Assembly (NCBI GenBank): GCA_945918815.1
Contig: CAMEIU010000023.1
Coordinates: 1 to 17,247, forward strand
Reading direction: 5' to 3'
From: an uncultured Clostridia bacterium
GTDB taxonomy: Bacteria > Bacillota > Clostridia > Oscillospirales > Oscillospiraceae
DNA: 17,247 bases
Shown here: piece after piece, positions 6,897-14,865 of the stretch
Numbering within the stretch: the first letter of the stretch is position 1
Layout of the letters: every line of letters begins with the position of its first letter
Position numbers and translations under genes: made by a program
The notes under the pieces: model-generated
Databases searched by the model: none
Seen by the model: the letters and a program-made list of their open reading frames with translations, nothing else
What the model was told of the DNA's origin: nothing

Positions 6897-6990
6897 TGAA
6901 AGGCGCCACCCCTGGTATTTTTTCAGCGAGCCGGACAAATAGTCTCCAAAAAAGTCCCATAAAATTTGTTGAAAAAGCCGGACGTCAAAA

Positions 6991-7006
6991 CCTGCGTTGG
7001 CGCAGG
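6991..7006 (-). terminator. Second, weaker terminator-like hairpin below the fatty-acid operon
   Basis: On the minus strand CCTGCG, a CCAA loop and CGCAGG form a 6-bp GC-rich hairpin, followed directly by TTTTG. It lies between the main operon terminator and the gdhA promoter and could catch read-through. The short T-run makes this uncertain. Confidence 0.35.
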
Positions 7007-7058
7007 GACTTCCGGACAGGCATCTATTCCGTGGGACCATTTTCCTGCGCTGCCGCCG

Positions 7059-7098
7059 AAAAGAAGCGTGAACCGGTTTTCCGATTCACGCTTCTTTT
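7059..7098 (-). terminator. Intrinsic terminator of the fatty-acid operon
   Basis: AAAAGAAGCGTGAA (7059-7072) and TTCACGCTTCTTTT (7085-7098) form a perfect 14-bp stem with a 12-nt loop. It begins 7 nt after the accA stop codon. In the minus direction the T-rich 3' arm serves as the U-tract. Being symmetric, it could work in both directions. Confidence 0.85.
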
Positions 7099-7105
7099 AT
7101 CGCAT

Positions 7106-7888
7106 TCACATCTGTCCGATGGTTCGGAAACGCTGGTACCGTTTGCTGAGAAGCCGCTCGGTGGTTTCTTCACTGAGCCGTTCCAGTTCGCAGCAGACGC
7201 GATGGGACAGGGTTTCAAAAAATACCGGCGTACCGAGGTCGGTTTCAGAGATCACCTGCTCCACAATGCCCATGGATAGGGCGTCCTTGGCCGTCAGCTT
7301 CAGGCAATGGGCCGCTTCCTCCGCCCGGTTGGCGTCCTTCCAGAGGATGCTGGCGCAGCCCTCCGGGGAGATGACCGAGTAGACGGCGTTCTCCAACATC
7401 CAGACCCGGTCGGCCACGGCCAACGCCAGGGCGCCGCCGCTGCCGCCCTCGCCGATGAGGATGGACAGGATGGGGGTCTTCAGGCCGCTCATGGCCGTCA
7501 GGTTTTCCGCAATGGCCTGGCCCTGGCCCCGTTCCTCCGCGCCGATGCCGCAATAAGCGCCGGAGGTGTCCACCAGGCAGACCACCGGCCGGTGGAATTT
7601 TTCCGCCTGCTGCATGAGCCGCAAAGCCTTCCGGTAGCCCTCGGGATGGGGCATGCCGAAATTCCGGGCCATGCGATCCCGGACCGTATGGCCCTTTTCA
7701 ATGGCGATGACCGTCACAGGCCGTCCGTTCAGGCGGGCGATGCCGCCGACAACGGCCCTGTCATCAGCGAAGCGGCGGTCGCCGTGGAGCTCCAGGAAGT
7801 CGGTGAACATGCCGTGGATATAGTCCAGCCCCGTGGGCCGGTCGCCGGAACGGGCCGCCTTGACCCGCTCATAGCTGGTCATACTCAT
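7106..7888 (-). CDS. accA: Acetyl-CoA carboxylase carboxyltransferase subunit alpha
   Basis: With AccD, this subunit transfers the carboxyl group from carboxybiotin-AccB to acetyl-CoA, giving malonyl-CoA. At 260 aa it is shorter than the ~320-aa E. coli and Bacillus proteins because much of the N-terminal helical region is missing; the short form is common in Clostridia. The crotonase-like core is intact. It has LHGDRRFADDRAVVGG at about 34-49, GEGGSGGALALAVADRV near 146-162, and a PEGCASILWKD segment that contributes to CoA and oxyanion-hole binding. The ATG at 7888 overlaps the accD stop as ATGA and has GGGAGG 9 nt upstream. A second in-frame ATG (7882) is too far from that SD. This is the last gene of the operon; a terminator follows. 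Confidence 0.95.
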   Translation of the reverse strand: MSMTSYERVKAARSGDRPTGLDYIHGMFTDFLELHGDRRFADDRAVVGGIARLNGRPVTVIAIEKGHTVRDRMARNFGMPHPEGYRKALRLMQQAEKFHRPVVCLVDTSGAYCGIGAEERGQGQAIAENLTAMSGLKTPILSILIGEGGSGGALALAVADRVWMLENAVYSVISPEGCASILWKDANRAEEAAHCLKLTAKDALSMGIVEQVISETDLGTPVFFETLSHRVCCELERLSEETTERLLSKRYQRFRTIGQM

Positions 7889-8745
7889 AGGGCGTCGCCT
7901 CCCTCATGGAATTTCAGGAGCATGGAGATGGTCTCCCGCTGCTCCTTCCGGGGCACCACGGCGTCCACAAAGCCGTGCTCCAGGAGGAATTCCGCCTTCT
8001 GGAAGCCCTGGGGCAGCTTTTTGCGGACGGTCTGCTCGATGACTCTGGCCCCGGCAAAGCCGATGGTGGCCCCGGGCTCCGCCAGAATCACGTCGCCGTC
8101 CATGGCAAAGCTGGCCATGACGCCGCCGGTGGTCGGGTCCGTCAGCACCACCAGATAAAAGAGGCCCGCCTCGCTGTGCCGCTGGACGGCCGCGCTGGTC
8201 TTGGCCATCTGCATGAGGGACACCAGGCCCTCCTGCATTCTCGCGCCGCCGGACACGGTGCAGCCCACCACGGGCAGCCGCTCCCGGATGGCGTACTCAA
8301 AGAGCCTTGTGATCTTCTCGCCCACGGCCCAGCCCATGGAGCCCATCATGAAATAGGGGTCCATGACGAACAGGCAGCAGGGCTGGCCCTGGATCCTGGC
8401 CGTGCCGCAGAGGACCGCCTCGATTTCGCCGCTGGAATTGCGGGTGGTCTCCAGCTTTTCGCCGTAGCCGGGGAAATCCAGGGGATCGGTGCCCACCAGC
8501 TCCCGGTCGAATTCCAGGAAAGAGCCCTCGTCGGTCAGGAAATTGATCCGCTGCCGGGCGTTCATGCGGAAGTGGTAGCCGCAGGGGCAGGTGTTGGCCT
8601 GGCTCCACAGGAGGCTCAGGGGAATGGCCCGGCGGCAGTTGGGACACTGCTTGGTCATCTCGTTTTCATCCCGATGGACCGGGACGGACTGTCGGCCGCC
8701 GGCCTCCAGCTCATTTTTCGGTTTCAGGAATTGGGGCAGCTGCAA
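7885..8745 (-). CDS. accD: Acetyl-CoA carboxylase carboxyltransferase subunit beta
   Basis: The beta half of the carboxyltransferase pairs with AccA. The N-terminus carries a zinc-ribbon-like region with CPNC (Cys34, Cys37) and CPCG (Cys53, Cys55), followed by YHFRMNARQRI. The family normally has CPxCG at the second site, so one residue seems to be missing. The carboxyltransferase core follows, with SGGARMQEGLVSLMQMAK and DPTTGGVMASFAMDGD, and ends near 286 aa, a usual length. The start is a TTG at 8745 just below GAGGTGAGG, 11 nt after the accC stop. The first ATG (codon 30, MTKQCPNC) lacks a good SD and would leave the zinc ribbon at the very N-terminus, so it remains the alternative. The stop overlaps accA. 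Confidence 0.93.
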   Translation of the reverse strand: MQLPQFLKPKNELEAGGRQSVPVHRDENEMTKQCPNCRRAIPLSLLWSQANTCPCGYHFRMNARQRINFLTDEGSFLEFDRELVGTDPLDFPGYGEKLETTRNSSGEIEAVLCGTARIQGQPCCLFVMDPYFMMGSMGWAVGEKITRLFEYAIRERLPVVGCTVSGGARMQEGLVSLMQMAKTSAAVQRHSEAGLFYLVVLTDPTTGGVMASFAMDGDVILAEPGATIGFAGARVIEQTVRKKLPQGFQKAEFLLEHGFVDAVVPRKEQRETISMLLKFHEGGDAL

Positions 8746-8756
8746 CGCGCCTCACC

Positions 8757-10061
8757 TCATTTCAAAAAATCCAGATCGTAGGTCCCGTTGACAAATTCCT
8801 TCCGGGTGATCAGATCGATTTGCTCTTCAATGTTATTGTCCACGCCCTGGATCACCAGCTCGCAGAGGGACGCCTGCATCTTCCGCAGGGCCTCCTCCCG
8901 GGTACCGGCGTTGACGATCAGTTTGCCGATCATGGCGTCGTAGTAGGGAGAGATCTCGCAGCCCGTGATCATGAACGTGTCAAAGCGCACGTTGGGACCG
9001 CCGGGCACGTGCAAAAAGGTCACCTTTCCGGGGCGCAGGGCGTTGATGCGGCACTCGATGGAGGCGCTCTCCATGCGCACGTCCGCCTGGGTAAAGCTCA
9101 AAGGCACACCGGCGGCCACGCGGATCTGCCATTTGACCAGATCGATGCCCGTCAGCATCTCCGTCACCGGATGCTCCACCTGGAGCCGCACGTTCATCTC
9201 CATAAAATAGGCCTGGCCGCTCTGCCGGTCCAGCAGAAATTCCAGGGTGCCAATGCCGCTGTAGCCCACGGTTCGGACCGCCTTGGCAACCTGCTCCATG
9301 AGGGTCTTGCGCTGGGTCTTGGTCAACACGGTGCAGGGGGATTCCTCAATGAGCTTCTGGTGGTTCCGCTGGACGGAGCAGTCCCGCTCCCCCAGGCAGA
9401 CCACATGGCCGTCCTCGTCGGCAATGATCTGCATTTCAATATGCTTGGCCGGATGGACGTATTTTTCCATATAGACGGCCCCGTCTCCAAAGGCGGCGCG
9501 GGCCTCGGCCACGGCGGAATGGTAGCTCTGCTCCAGCTCTTCCGGCCGGGTCACCAGACGGATGCCCCGTCCGCCGCCGCCGGAACGGGCCTTGATCATA
9601 ACCGGGTAGCCCATGTTTTCCGCCGCCTGCCGCGCCTCCCGGACGCTGCTGAGCACCTGGGAGCCGGGAATCACGGGAAGGCCCGCCTCGGCCATCAGGG
9701 TTTTGATGCGCTCCTTGTCGCTGAGACGGCGCATGCTCTCCACCGAGGGGCCGATGAAGGCAATGCCGTTTTTAAGGCAGCGGGCGGCGAACTCGGCGTT
9801 TTCCGACAAAAAGCCGTAGCCCGGATGGATGGCCTGGACCCCGGACACCAGAGCGGCACTGAGAATGCGGTCCTGGTTCAAATAGCTGTCAGCGGCGTCG
9901 GCCTTGCCGATGCAGAAGCTCTGGTCCGCCAGGGCCACATGGAGGGCCTCCGCGTCGGCCTGGGAATAGACCGCCACGGTGGAAATGCCCATCTCCTTAC
10001 AGCTGCGGATAATGCGGACCGCCACCTCGCCCCGGTTGGCAATGAGAATCTTCGAAAACAC
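8757..10061 (-). CDS. accC: Biotin carboxylase subunit of acetyl-CoA carboxylase
   Basis: The enzyme carboxylates the biotin carried by AccB using ATP and bicarbonate. It has an ATP-grasp fold in three parts. The N-terminal domain starts MFSKILIANRGEVAVRIIR and holds HPGYGFLSENAEFA. The ATP-grasp part contains the glycine-rich lid KARSGGGGRGIRLV and EKYVHPAKHIEMQI. Further on are FMEMNVRLQVEHPVTEM, carrying the metal-binding Glu and catalytic Arg, and the C-terminal biotin carboxylase domain with ISPYYDAMIGKLIV. At 434 aa it is slightly shorter than the usual ~447. The start is a GTG at 10061 with AGGAG 8-9 nt upstream, 3 nt after the fabZ stop. The four acc subunits plus fabZ sit together, as is typical of Clostridia. 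Confidence 0.96.
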   Translation of the reverse strand: MFSKILIANRGEVAVRIIRSCKEMGISTVAVYSQADAEALHVALADQSFCIGKADAADSYLNQDRILSAALVSGVQAIHPGYGFLSENAEFAARCLKNGIAFIGPSVESMRRLSDKERIKTLMAEAGLPVIPGSQVLSSVREARQAAENMGYPVMIKARSGGGGRGIRLVTRPEELEQSYHSAVAEARAAFGDGAVYMEKYVHPAKHIEMQIIADEDGHVVCLGERDCSVQRNHQKLIEESPCTVLTKTQRKTLMEQVAKAVRTVGYSGIGTLEFLLDRQSGQAYFMEMNVRLQVEHPVTEMLTGIDLVKWQIRVAAGVPLSFTQADVRMESASIECRINALRPGKVTFLHVPGGPNVRFDTFMITGCEISPYYDAMIGKLIVNAGTREEALRKMQASLCELVIQGVDNNIEEQIDLITRKEFVNGTYDLDFLK

Positions 10062-10064
10062 GAC

Positions 10065-10484
10065 TTACACTCCTGTTGTGATGGCAAATGAGAACTCCGC
10101 CTTGACGCAGAGCTTGCCGTTGACATAGCCTTCGCCCTCGGCAAAATAGAAGGGCTTCTTCTGGCGGGTCAGGCGCACCTGGGTCTCCAGGGTGTCGCCG
10201 GGATAGACCGGGTGCTTGAAGCGCACCTTGTCGAGGCTGGTGAACAGGCTCAGCTGTCCCGGCTCCATCTGGCCCTGTAACAGGACGCAGGAGGTCTGGG
10301 CCAGCATCTCGCAGAGAATCACGCCGGGGACCACAGGATGGCCGGGGAAATGGCCCTGCAAGAACCACTGGTCCGGCCGGATGTGGCACTTGCCGTAGGC
10401 CACGCCGTCGACGCATTCGGCCTCGTCCACCAGGAGCATATTGTCCCGGTGGGGCAGGATATTTTTCAGTTCTTCCTGATTCAT
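10065..10484 (-). CDS. fabZ: (3R)-hydroxyacyl-ACP dehydratase
   Basis: FabZ removes water from 3-hydroxyacyl-ACP to give trans-2-enoyl-ACP, the third step of each elongation cycle. The 139-aa length is standard for this hot-dog fold. The signature GHFPGHPVVPGV supplies the catalytic His45, and Glu59 in CEMLAQ is the second catalytic residue. The frame is open further upstream, but the ATG at 10484 has AAGGAGA just ahead and begins MNQEELKNILPHR, the family N-terminus. It overlaps the accB stop (TGA at 10483-10481) as ATGA, which suggests coupled translation. The gene ends 3 nt before accC. Confidence 0.96.
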   Translation of the reverse strand: MNQEELKNILPHRDNMLLVDEAECVDGVAYGKCHIRPDQWFLQGHFPGHPVVPGVILCEMLAQTSCVLLQGQMEPGQLSLFTSLDKVRFKHPVYPGDTLETQVRLTRQKKPFYFAEGEGYVNGKLCVKAEFSFAITTGV

Positions 10485-10918
10485 GACTTCTCCTTTCGGA
10501 TGCGGAACAGCACGTGGCCGTAGTCCACGGTCTGGTTGTTGCCCGCGCCGATGTCCACAATGACGCCGTCGCACTCGGCGGTGATCTCGTTCATGAGCTT
10601 CATGGCCTCAATGATGCACAGGACGTCGCCCTTTTTCACCTGGCTGCCCCGGCGGACGAAGGGCTCCGCGCTCTCCGTGGGTGCGGCATAGAATACGCCT
10701 ACCATGGGGCACAGGACCTCCACCACGCCCGGGTCTGCCGCAGGCGCAGCCGCCGGGACGGTGTCCGCGGCCGGGACTGCCGGGACCGTTACGGTCTGCG
10801 TCTGGACCACGGGGGTCCGCTCCAGCCGCAGGCGGACGCCGTCGGCCTCCATTTCCAGGCCGGTCAGGTTCAGCTCCTCCATGAGCTTGGCGTATCTTCG
10901 GATCTGTTTATCTTCCAT
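10481..10918 (-). CDS. accB: Biotin carboxyl carrier protein of acetyl-CoA carboxylase
   Basis: The protein carries biotin between AccC and AccA/AccD. The 145 residues show the normal layout. A short N-terminal helical domain covers about 1-35. A flexible Ala/Pro/Val/Thr-rich linker covers about 37-64. The C-terminal biotinyl domain has CPMVGVFYAAP near 70-80 and the biotinylation motif EAMKLMNEI with Lys107. The CPMVG/PTES part carries the 'thumb' typical of acetyl-CoA carboxylase carriers. The ATG at 10918 has GAGG 7 nt upstream, lying in the 12-nt gap after fabF. Its end overlaps fabZ by 4 nt. Confidence 0.96.
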   Translation of the reverse strand: MEDKQIRRYAKLMEELNLTGLEMEADGVRLRLERTPVVQTQTVTVPAVPAADTVPAAAPAADPGVVEVLCPMVGVFYAAPTESAEPFVRRGSQVKKGDVLCIIEAMKLMNEITAECDGVIVDIGAGNNQTVDYGHVLFRIRKEKS

Positions 10919-10930
10919 AGCAGTACCTCG

Positions 10931-12166
10931 TCACAGCTTGCGGAAGGTCAGGCAGGCGTTGTGACCGCCGAAGCCCAGGGAATTGGACAGGGCCAGATTG
11001 ATATCCGCCTTCCGGGCAACGCCGGGCACATAGTCCAGGTCGCAATCCGGGTCCGGCTCCAACAGATGGATGGTGGGGGGCACCACACCATCCTGCAGGG
11101 CTTTCAGGCAGACAATGGCCTCCACCGCGCCCGCCGCGCCCAGCATATGGCCGGTCATGGACTTGGTGGAGCTGATGAGCAGCCTCCGAGCCGCTTCCTC
11201 GCCGAAGGCTTTCTTGATGGCCAGGGTCTCGATCTTGTCGTTCAGGTGGGTGCCGGTGCCGTGGGCGTTGACGTAGACCCGGTCGGCCTCGGTGTAGCCC
11301 GCCTCCCGCAGGGCGTCGGCCATGGCCCGCGCGCCGCCGTTGCCCTCGGGATCCGGGGCAGTGATATGGTAGGCGTCGTTGGTGGAGCCGTAGCCGCACA
11401 GCTCGCCGTAAATCTTGGCCCCGCGGGCCTTGGCGTGCTCGTATTCCTCGATGACCAGAACGCCCGCGCCTTCGCCCATGACAAAGCCGCCGCGGCGGGC
11501 GTCAAAGGGCAGGGATGCGGCATCGGGATCCTCCGACAGGCTCAACGCCTGCATGTTGGAGAAGCCCGCGTTGGCCATGGGCGTCACCGCCGCCTCGGCG
11601 CCGCCGCAGATCATGGCGTCGGCATAGCCGTGGCGCACAGCCCGCAGCGCCTCGCCGATGGCGTTGGAGCCGGAGGCGCAGGCGGTGACGGCGGGCAGCG
11701 CCGGACCGGTGAAGCCGTAGCGGATGGCGATCATGCTGGCGGCAATGTTGGCGATCATGCTGGGGATAAAGTAGACCGATACCCGGCGGGGGCCCTTGAA
11801 AAGGAGCTTTCCGTGCTCATTCTCAAAGGTCTGCATACCGCCGATGCCGCTGCCCACATAGACGCCCACCCGGTCGGCGGGGACGGTTCCCTGGAGGCCG
11901 CTGTCCTCCACCGCCTGGACCGCCGCCGCCATGGCGAACTGGGCGTACAGGTCGGAGTGCATGATCTGGGATTTCTCCATATAGAGCTTCGGGTCAAAGC
12001 CCTTGACCTCCGCCGCAATCTTGCACTTATAGTCCGTGGTATCATATTTCGTAATGGGACCGATGCCGTTCTTTCCGGCCATCAGGCTTTCCCAAAAAGT
12101 ATGCAAGTCGTTGCCGATGGGGGTAATACAGCCCATACCGGTGACGACCACTCTGCGTTCGTTCAT
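10931..12166 (-). CDS. fabF: Beta-ketoacyl-ACP synthase II
   Basis: FabF condenses malonyl-ACP with the growing acyl-ACP, the elongating step of type II fatty-acid synthesis. The thiolase-fold protein of 411 aa shows the complete Cys-His-His triad. Cys163 lies in TACASGSNAIGEA, His302 in VNAHGTGT and His340 in TKSMTGHMLGAAG; K335 is also conserved. The C-terminal NSLGFGGHNACLTF is the glycine-rich loop of the family. The frame extends upstream, but the ATG at 12166 (MNERRVVVTGMG) has a full AAGGAGG 6 nt before it. No fabB or fabH is present in the window, so FabF is the only condensing enzyme seen here. Unlike other junctions in the operon, 109 nt separate it from fabG. Confidence 0.97.
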   Translation of the reverse strand: MNERRVVVTGMGCITPIGNDLHTFWESLMAGKNGIGPITKYDTTDYKCKIAAEVKGFDPKLYMEKSQIMHSDLYAQFAMAAAVQAVEDSGLQGTVPADRVGVYVGSGIGGMQTFENEHGKLLFKGPRRVSVYFIPSMIANIAASMIAIRYGFTGPALPAVTACASGSNAIGEALRAVRHGYADAMICGGAEAAVTPMANAGFSNMQALSLSEDPDAASLPFDARRGGFVMGEGAGVLVIEEYEHAKARGAKIYGELCGYGSTNDAYHITAPDPEGNGGARAMADALREAGYTEADRVYVNAHGTGTHLNDKIETLAIKKAFGEEAARRLLISSTKSMTGHMLGAAGAVEAIVCLKALQDGVVPPTIHLLEPDPDCDLDYVPGVARKADINLALSNSLGFGGHNACLTFRKL

Positions 12167-12214
12167 GGGGTTCCTCCTTCTATGAGGGTATTGTGAACCG
12201 CAGCAACTCAAAGC

Positions 12215-12232
12215 CTTCCCCTCAAGGGGAAG
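12215..12232. repeat. Hairpin of a probable dispersed repeat inside the fabG-fabF gap
   Basis: CTTCCCC (12215-12221) and GGGGAAG (12226-12232) flank a TCAA loop. 'AAGCCTTCCCCTCAAGGGGAAG' is wording I associate with short dispersed repeats in related gut Clostridia (from memory, not searched). It lies in the only long gap (12167-12275) of the operon and is not followed by a T-run on either strand, so it should not terminate transcription. Confidence 0.5.
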
Positions 12233-12275
12233 CCTTGGTGCGGTGCATCATTTCACTCTTACCTATTCCCTGCTC

Positions 12276-13016
12276 TTACATCGCCATGCCGCCGTCGACG
12301 CGGATGACTTCGCCGGTGATGTATCCGGCGGCGGGTCCGGCCAGGAAGGTCACGGTCTGAGCCACATCCTCCGGCTGGCCCACACGGCCCAGGGGGATGG
12401 AGGCGTTGATGGCCTCCTGGTTTTTCTCCACCAGGGCCTGGGTCATATCCGTGGCGATGAAGCCGGGGGCCACGGCGTTGCAGGTGATGTTCCGGGCCGC
12501 CAGCTCCCGGGCGGTGGCCTTGGTCAGGCCGATGATTCCGGCCTTGGAAGCGGAATAGTTGGCCTGGCCCGCGTTGCCGGTGAGACCGGAAATGGAGCTG
12601 ACGTTAATGATCCGGCCGCCGCGGTTGCGGATGAAAATGGGCGTGCAGTGGCGGATGAAGTTGAACGCGCCCTTGAGATTGGTGTCGATGACGGCGTCAA
12701 AATCCGCCTCTTTCATGGACGCAATGAGACCGTCCCGGGTGATTCCGGCGTTGTTCACCAGAATGTTCACGGTGCCGAACCGGGCCTTGATCTGGGCCAC
12801 GGTCTCTTTCACAACGGCAAAGTCCTTGACGTCGCACTGGAAGGCCTCGGCCTGAACGCCCAAAGCCTGGCAGGCCTCCACGGTCTCCCGGGCCGCCTGG
12901 GCGTTGCCCGCGTAGACCACGGCCACGTTGGCCCCCTGCTTTGCCAGCGCCAGACAGACGGCCCGGCCAATGCCGCGGGAGCCGCCGGTGACGACGGCGA
13001 TCTGATCCTTTAACAT
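12276..13016 (-). CDS. fabG: 3-oxoacyl-ACP reductase
   Basis: FabG reduces 3-oxoacyl-ACP to 3-hydroxyacyl-ACP with NADPH. The 246-aa short-chain dehydrogenase has TGGSRGIG at 10-17 for the cofactor and NNAG at 88-91. The active site has Asn113, Ser141 (NVSSISG), Tyr154 and Lys158 (YSASKAG). The C-terminus ends GEVIRVDGGMAM, the family norm. The ATG at 13016 overlaps the end of fabD by 7 nt and has AAGGAGG 7 nt upstream inside fabD, so translation is probably coupled. The longer open frame upstream is fabD read in another frame. The stop is a TAA at 12278-12276. Confidence 0.97.
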   Translation of the reverse strand: MLKDQIAVVTGGSRGIGRAVCLALAKQGANVAVVYAGNAQAARETVEACQALGVQAEAFQCDVKDFAVVKETVAQIKARFGTVNILVNNAGITRDGLIASMKEADFDAVIDTNLKGAFNFIRHCTPIFIRNRGGRIINVSSISGLTGNAGQANYSASKAGIIGLTKATARELAARNITCNAVAPGFIATDMTQALVEKNQEAINASIPLGRVGQPEDVAQTVTFLAGPAAGYITGEVIRVDGGMAM

Positions 13017-13930
13017 GCTGCTGCCTCCTTCACGGCATTGCGCAGCTCCTCCGCCGTCTCCACGGCAAAGGTCCGCACGCCGGAGTCGATGCGGCCGATG
13101 AGGCCGCACAGGGTCTTGCCGGGGCCGGCTTCGATAAAGGTGTCCGCCCCCTGGGCGATCATATGGGCCACGCTGCCCTGCCAGCGGACCGGATGGCAGA
13201 CCTGCAGGGCCAGATTCTGCTTCAGCTCCGCCGCCTCATAGGGCAGGCCCGTATAGTTGGAATAGAGGGGAATTGCAGGCGTGCGGAGATCATAGGCCGC
13301 CAACGCCTGGCTCAGCCGCTCGGAAGCGGAGGCCATAAAGGGCGAATGGAAGCCGCCCCGGACCTTCAGCGGCACGCCGCGGCCGCCGGCCGCCTTGACA
13401 TCCGCCAGGAAGGGCTTCAATTCCTCGGAAAGGCCCGCCACGGTCACCTGACCGGGGCAGTTGTAGTTGACGGGATACACATGGGCATAGGGGGCGCACA
13501 AAGCCTCCACCTGCCCATCCGGCAGCTTCAAAACGGCCGCCATGGCGCTGTCCACCTGCTCGGCAGCCTCCTGCATGAAGGCCGCCCGCTGGCAAACGAT
13601 GCGGAAGGCCGTCTCCACAGAGGCCGCCCCGGCGCAGGCCAGGGCCGCGATCTCGCCCAGAGAGAATCCGGCGGCCATGTCCGCATGGACGCCCAGTTCC
13701 TCCAGCGCCGCCGCTGCCGCCAGCTCCACGGCCAGCATACAGGGCTGGGTGTTGCGAGTCTCGGTCAGGGCCTCCATGGTGCCTGCAAAGCACTGCTCCA
13801 GGGTGCCGGGCCGGACCTGCTCGCACAGGTCAAAGACCTTTTTCGCGGCGGGAAACTGCTCATATAATTCCTGTCCCATGCCGGGGTGCTGCGCCCCCTG
13901 GCCGGGAAACACAAAGGCTATCTTACCCAT
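13010..13930 (-). CDS. fabD: Malonyl-CoA:ACP transacylase
   Basis: FabD moves malonate from CoA to the phosphopantetheine of AcpP, supplying the elongation unit. The 306 residues begin with FVFPGQGAQ. They carry the nucleophile Ser90 in GFSLGE, Arg115 in the QRAAFMQ segment that binds the malonyl carboxylate, and His195 in GGFHSPFM. The late GPGKTL is also typical. The ATG at 13930 has AGGAG 7 nt upstream and overlaps the end of fabK by 13 nt. fabG in turn overlaps its end. The tight packing suggests coordinated, coupled translation with both neighbours. Confidence 0.97.
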   Translation of the reverse strand: MGKIAFVFPGQGAQHPGMGQELYEQFPAAKKVFDLCEQVRPGTLEQCFAGTMEALTETRNTQPCMLAVELAAAAALEELGVHADMAAGFSLGEIAALACAGAASVETAFRIVCQRAAFMQEAAEQVDSAMAAVLKLPDGQVEALCAPYAHVYPVNYNCPGQVTVAGLSEELKPFLADVKAAGGRGVPLKVRGGFHSPFMASASERLSQALAAYDLRTPAIPLYSNYTGLPYEAAELKQNLALQVCHPVRWQGSVAHMIAQGADTFIEAGPGKTLCGLIGRIDSGVRTFAVETAEELRNAVKEAAAC

Positions 13931-14862
13931 TTGTTCGCTCCTGTCAGGACCTGCTCCGCCTCGGTGAAGATCTCCTGGATGATCTCGGCGCAGGGCTGCT
14001 CTTTGTTGACCATACCGGCGATCTGACCGGCCAGGAAGCAGCCCTTCTGAATGTCGCCCTCCTTGGCCGCCAGCCGCAGGGCGCCCACGGCCATGGCGTC
14101 CAGCTCCTCATCGGAGATCTGGCTGTACTCGGCCTTGGCCAGGGCACGGGACAGGGGCGTCTTGAGGCTGCGGACCGGGTGGCCCAGCCGCTTGCCGGTG
14201 GTGATGGTGCCCAGGTCGCCTGCTTTCAAAACCTTTTCCTTGTAGTTGGGATGGACGGTGCACTCCTTGGACGTCAGGAAGCGGGTGCCCAGCTGCACGC
14301 CCACGGCGCCCAGCATGAAGGCCGCCGCCACGCCCCGTCCGTCGCCGATGCCGCCGGCCGCGATGACCGGCAGATCCGTGGCGTCGCAGACCTGGGGCAC
14401 CAGAGGCAGGGTGGACAGCTCGCCGATGTGGCCGCCGCTCTCGCCGCCCTCGGCAATGACGGCAGATGCGCCCACCCGGGTCATGAGCTTCGCCATGGAC
14501 ACGGAGGCCACCACGGGGATGACCTTGATGCCGGCGCCCAGCCACAAATCCATATACTTGGACGGGTTGCCCGCGCCGGTGGTGACCACGGCCACCTTTT
14601 CGTCGGCCAATACCTGTGCCACTTCGTCGGCGAAGGGGCTCATGAGCATGACGTTGACGCCGAAGGGCTTGTTGGTCAGAGATTTTGCCAGGGTGATCTG
14701 CTCTTTGACAAAGCTGCCGGGGGCGTTGCCCGCGCCGATGATGCCCAGGCCGCCGCCGTTGGACACGGCCGCCGCCAGATAGCCGTCGGCCACCCAGGCC
14801 ATGCCGCCCTGGAAGATGGGATACTCGATCCCGACGAGATCACAAATCGGTGTATGGATCAT
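13918..14862 (-). CDS. fabK: Enoyl-ACP reductase, flavin-dependent (FabK type)
   Basis: FabK reduces trans-2-enoyl-ACP in the last step of each cycle using FMN and NAD(P)H. It is unrelated to FabI and is the known triclosan-insensitive type. The 314-aa TIM barrel of the nitronate-monooxygenase/FabK family opens with ICDLVGIEYPIFQGGMAWV. It has SNGGGLGIIGAG, the segment AEGGESGGHIGELSTLPLVP with the active-site His145, and IAAGGIGDGRG for flavin binding. Its place between acpP and fabD in a fab operon separates it from true nitronate monooxygenases. The ATG at 14862 has GGGAG 6 nt upstream and lies 3 nt after the acpP stop. Confidence 0.96.
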   Translation of the reverse strand: MIHTPICDLVGIEYPIFQGGMAWVADGYLAAAVSNGGGLGIIGAGNAPGSFVKEQITLAKSLTNKPFGVNVMLMSPFADEVAQVLADEKVAVVTTGAGNPSKYMDLWLGAGIKVIPVVASVSMAKLMTRVGASAVIAEGGESGGHIGELSTLPLVPQVCDATDLPVIAAGGIGDGRGVAAAFMLGAVGVQLGTRFLTSKECTVHPNYKEKVLKAGDLGTITTGKRLGHPVRSLKTPLSRALAKAEYSQISDEELDAMAVGALRLAAKEGDIQKGCFLAGQIAGMVNKEQPCAEIIQEIFTEAEQVLTGANKWVR

Positions 14863-14865
14863 GGC

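Noticed and set aside
6823..6960. In-frame 46-residue extension of gdhA beginning MGLFWRLFVRL
   Set aside because: The perfect promoter (6868-6896) lies within it, the ATG at 6822 has an SD, and the 448-aa product matches the family N-terminus.
8658..8658. ATG (codon 30) as the accD start
   Set aside because: It has no SD and would start right at the zinc ribbon; the TTG at 8745 follows GAGGTGAGG. Kept only as an alternative.
12215..12232. Hairpin between fabG and fabF as an internal terminator
   Set aside because: No T-run on either strand, and the genes downstream are essential parts of the same pathway.
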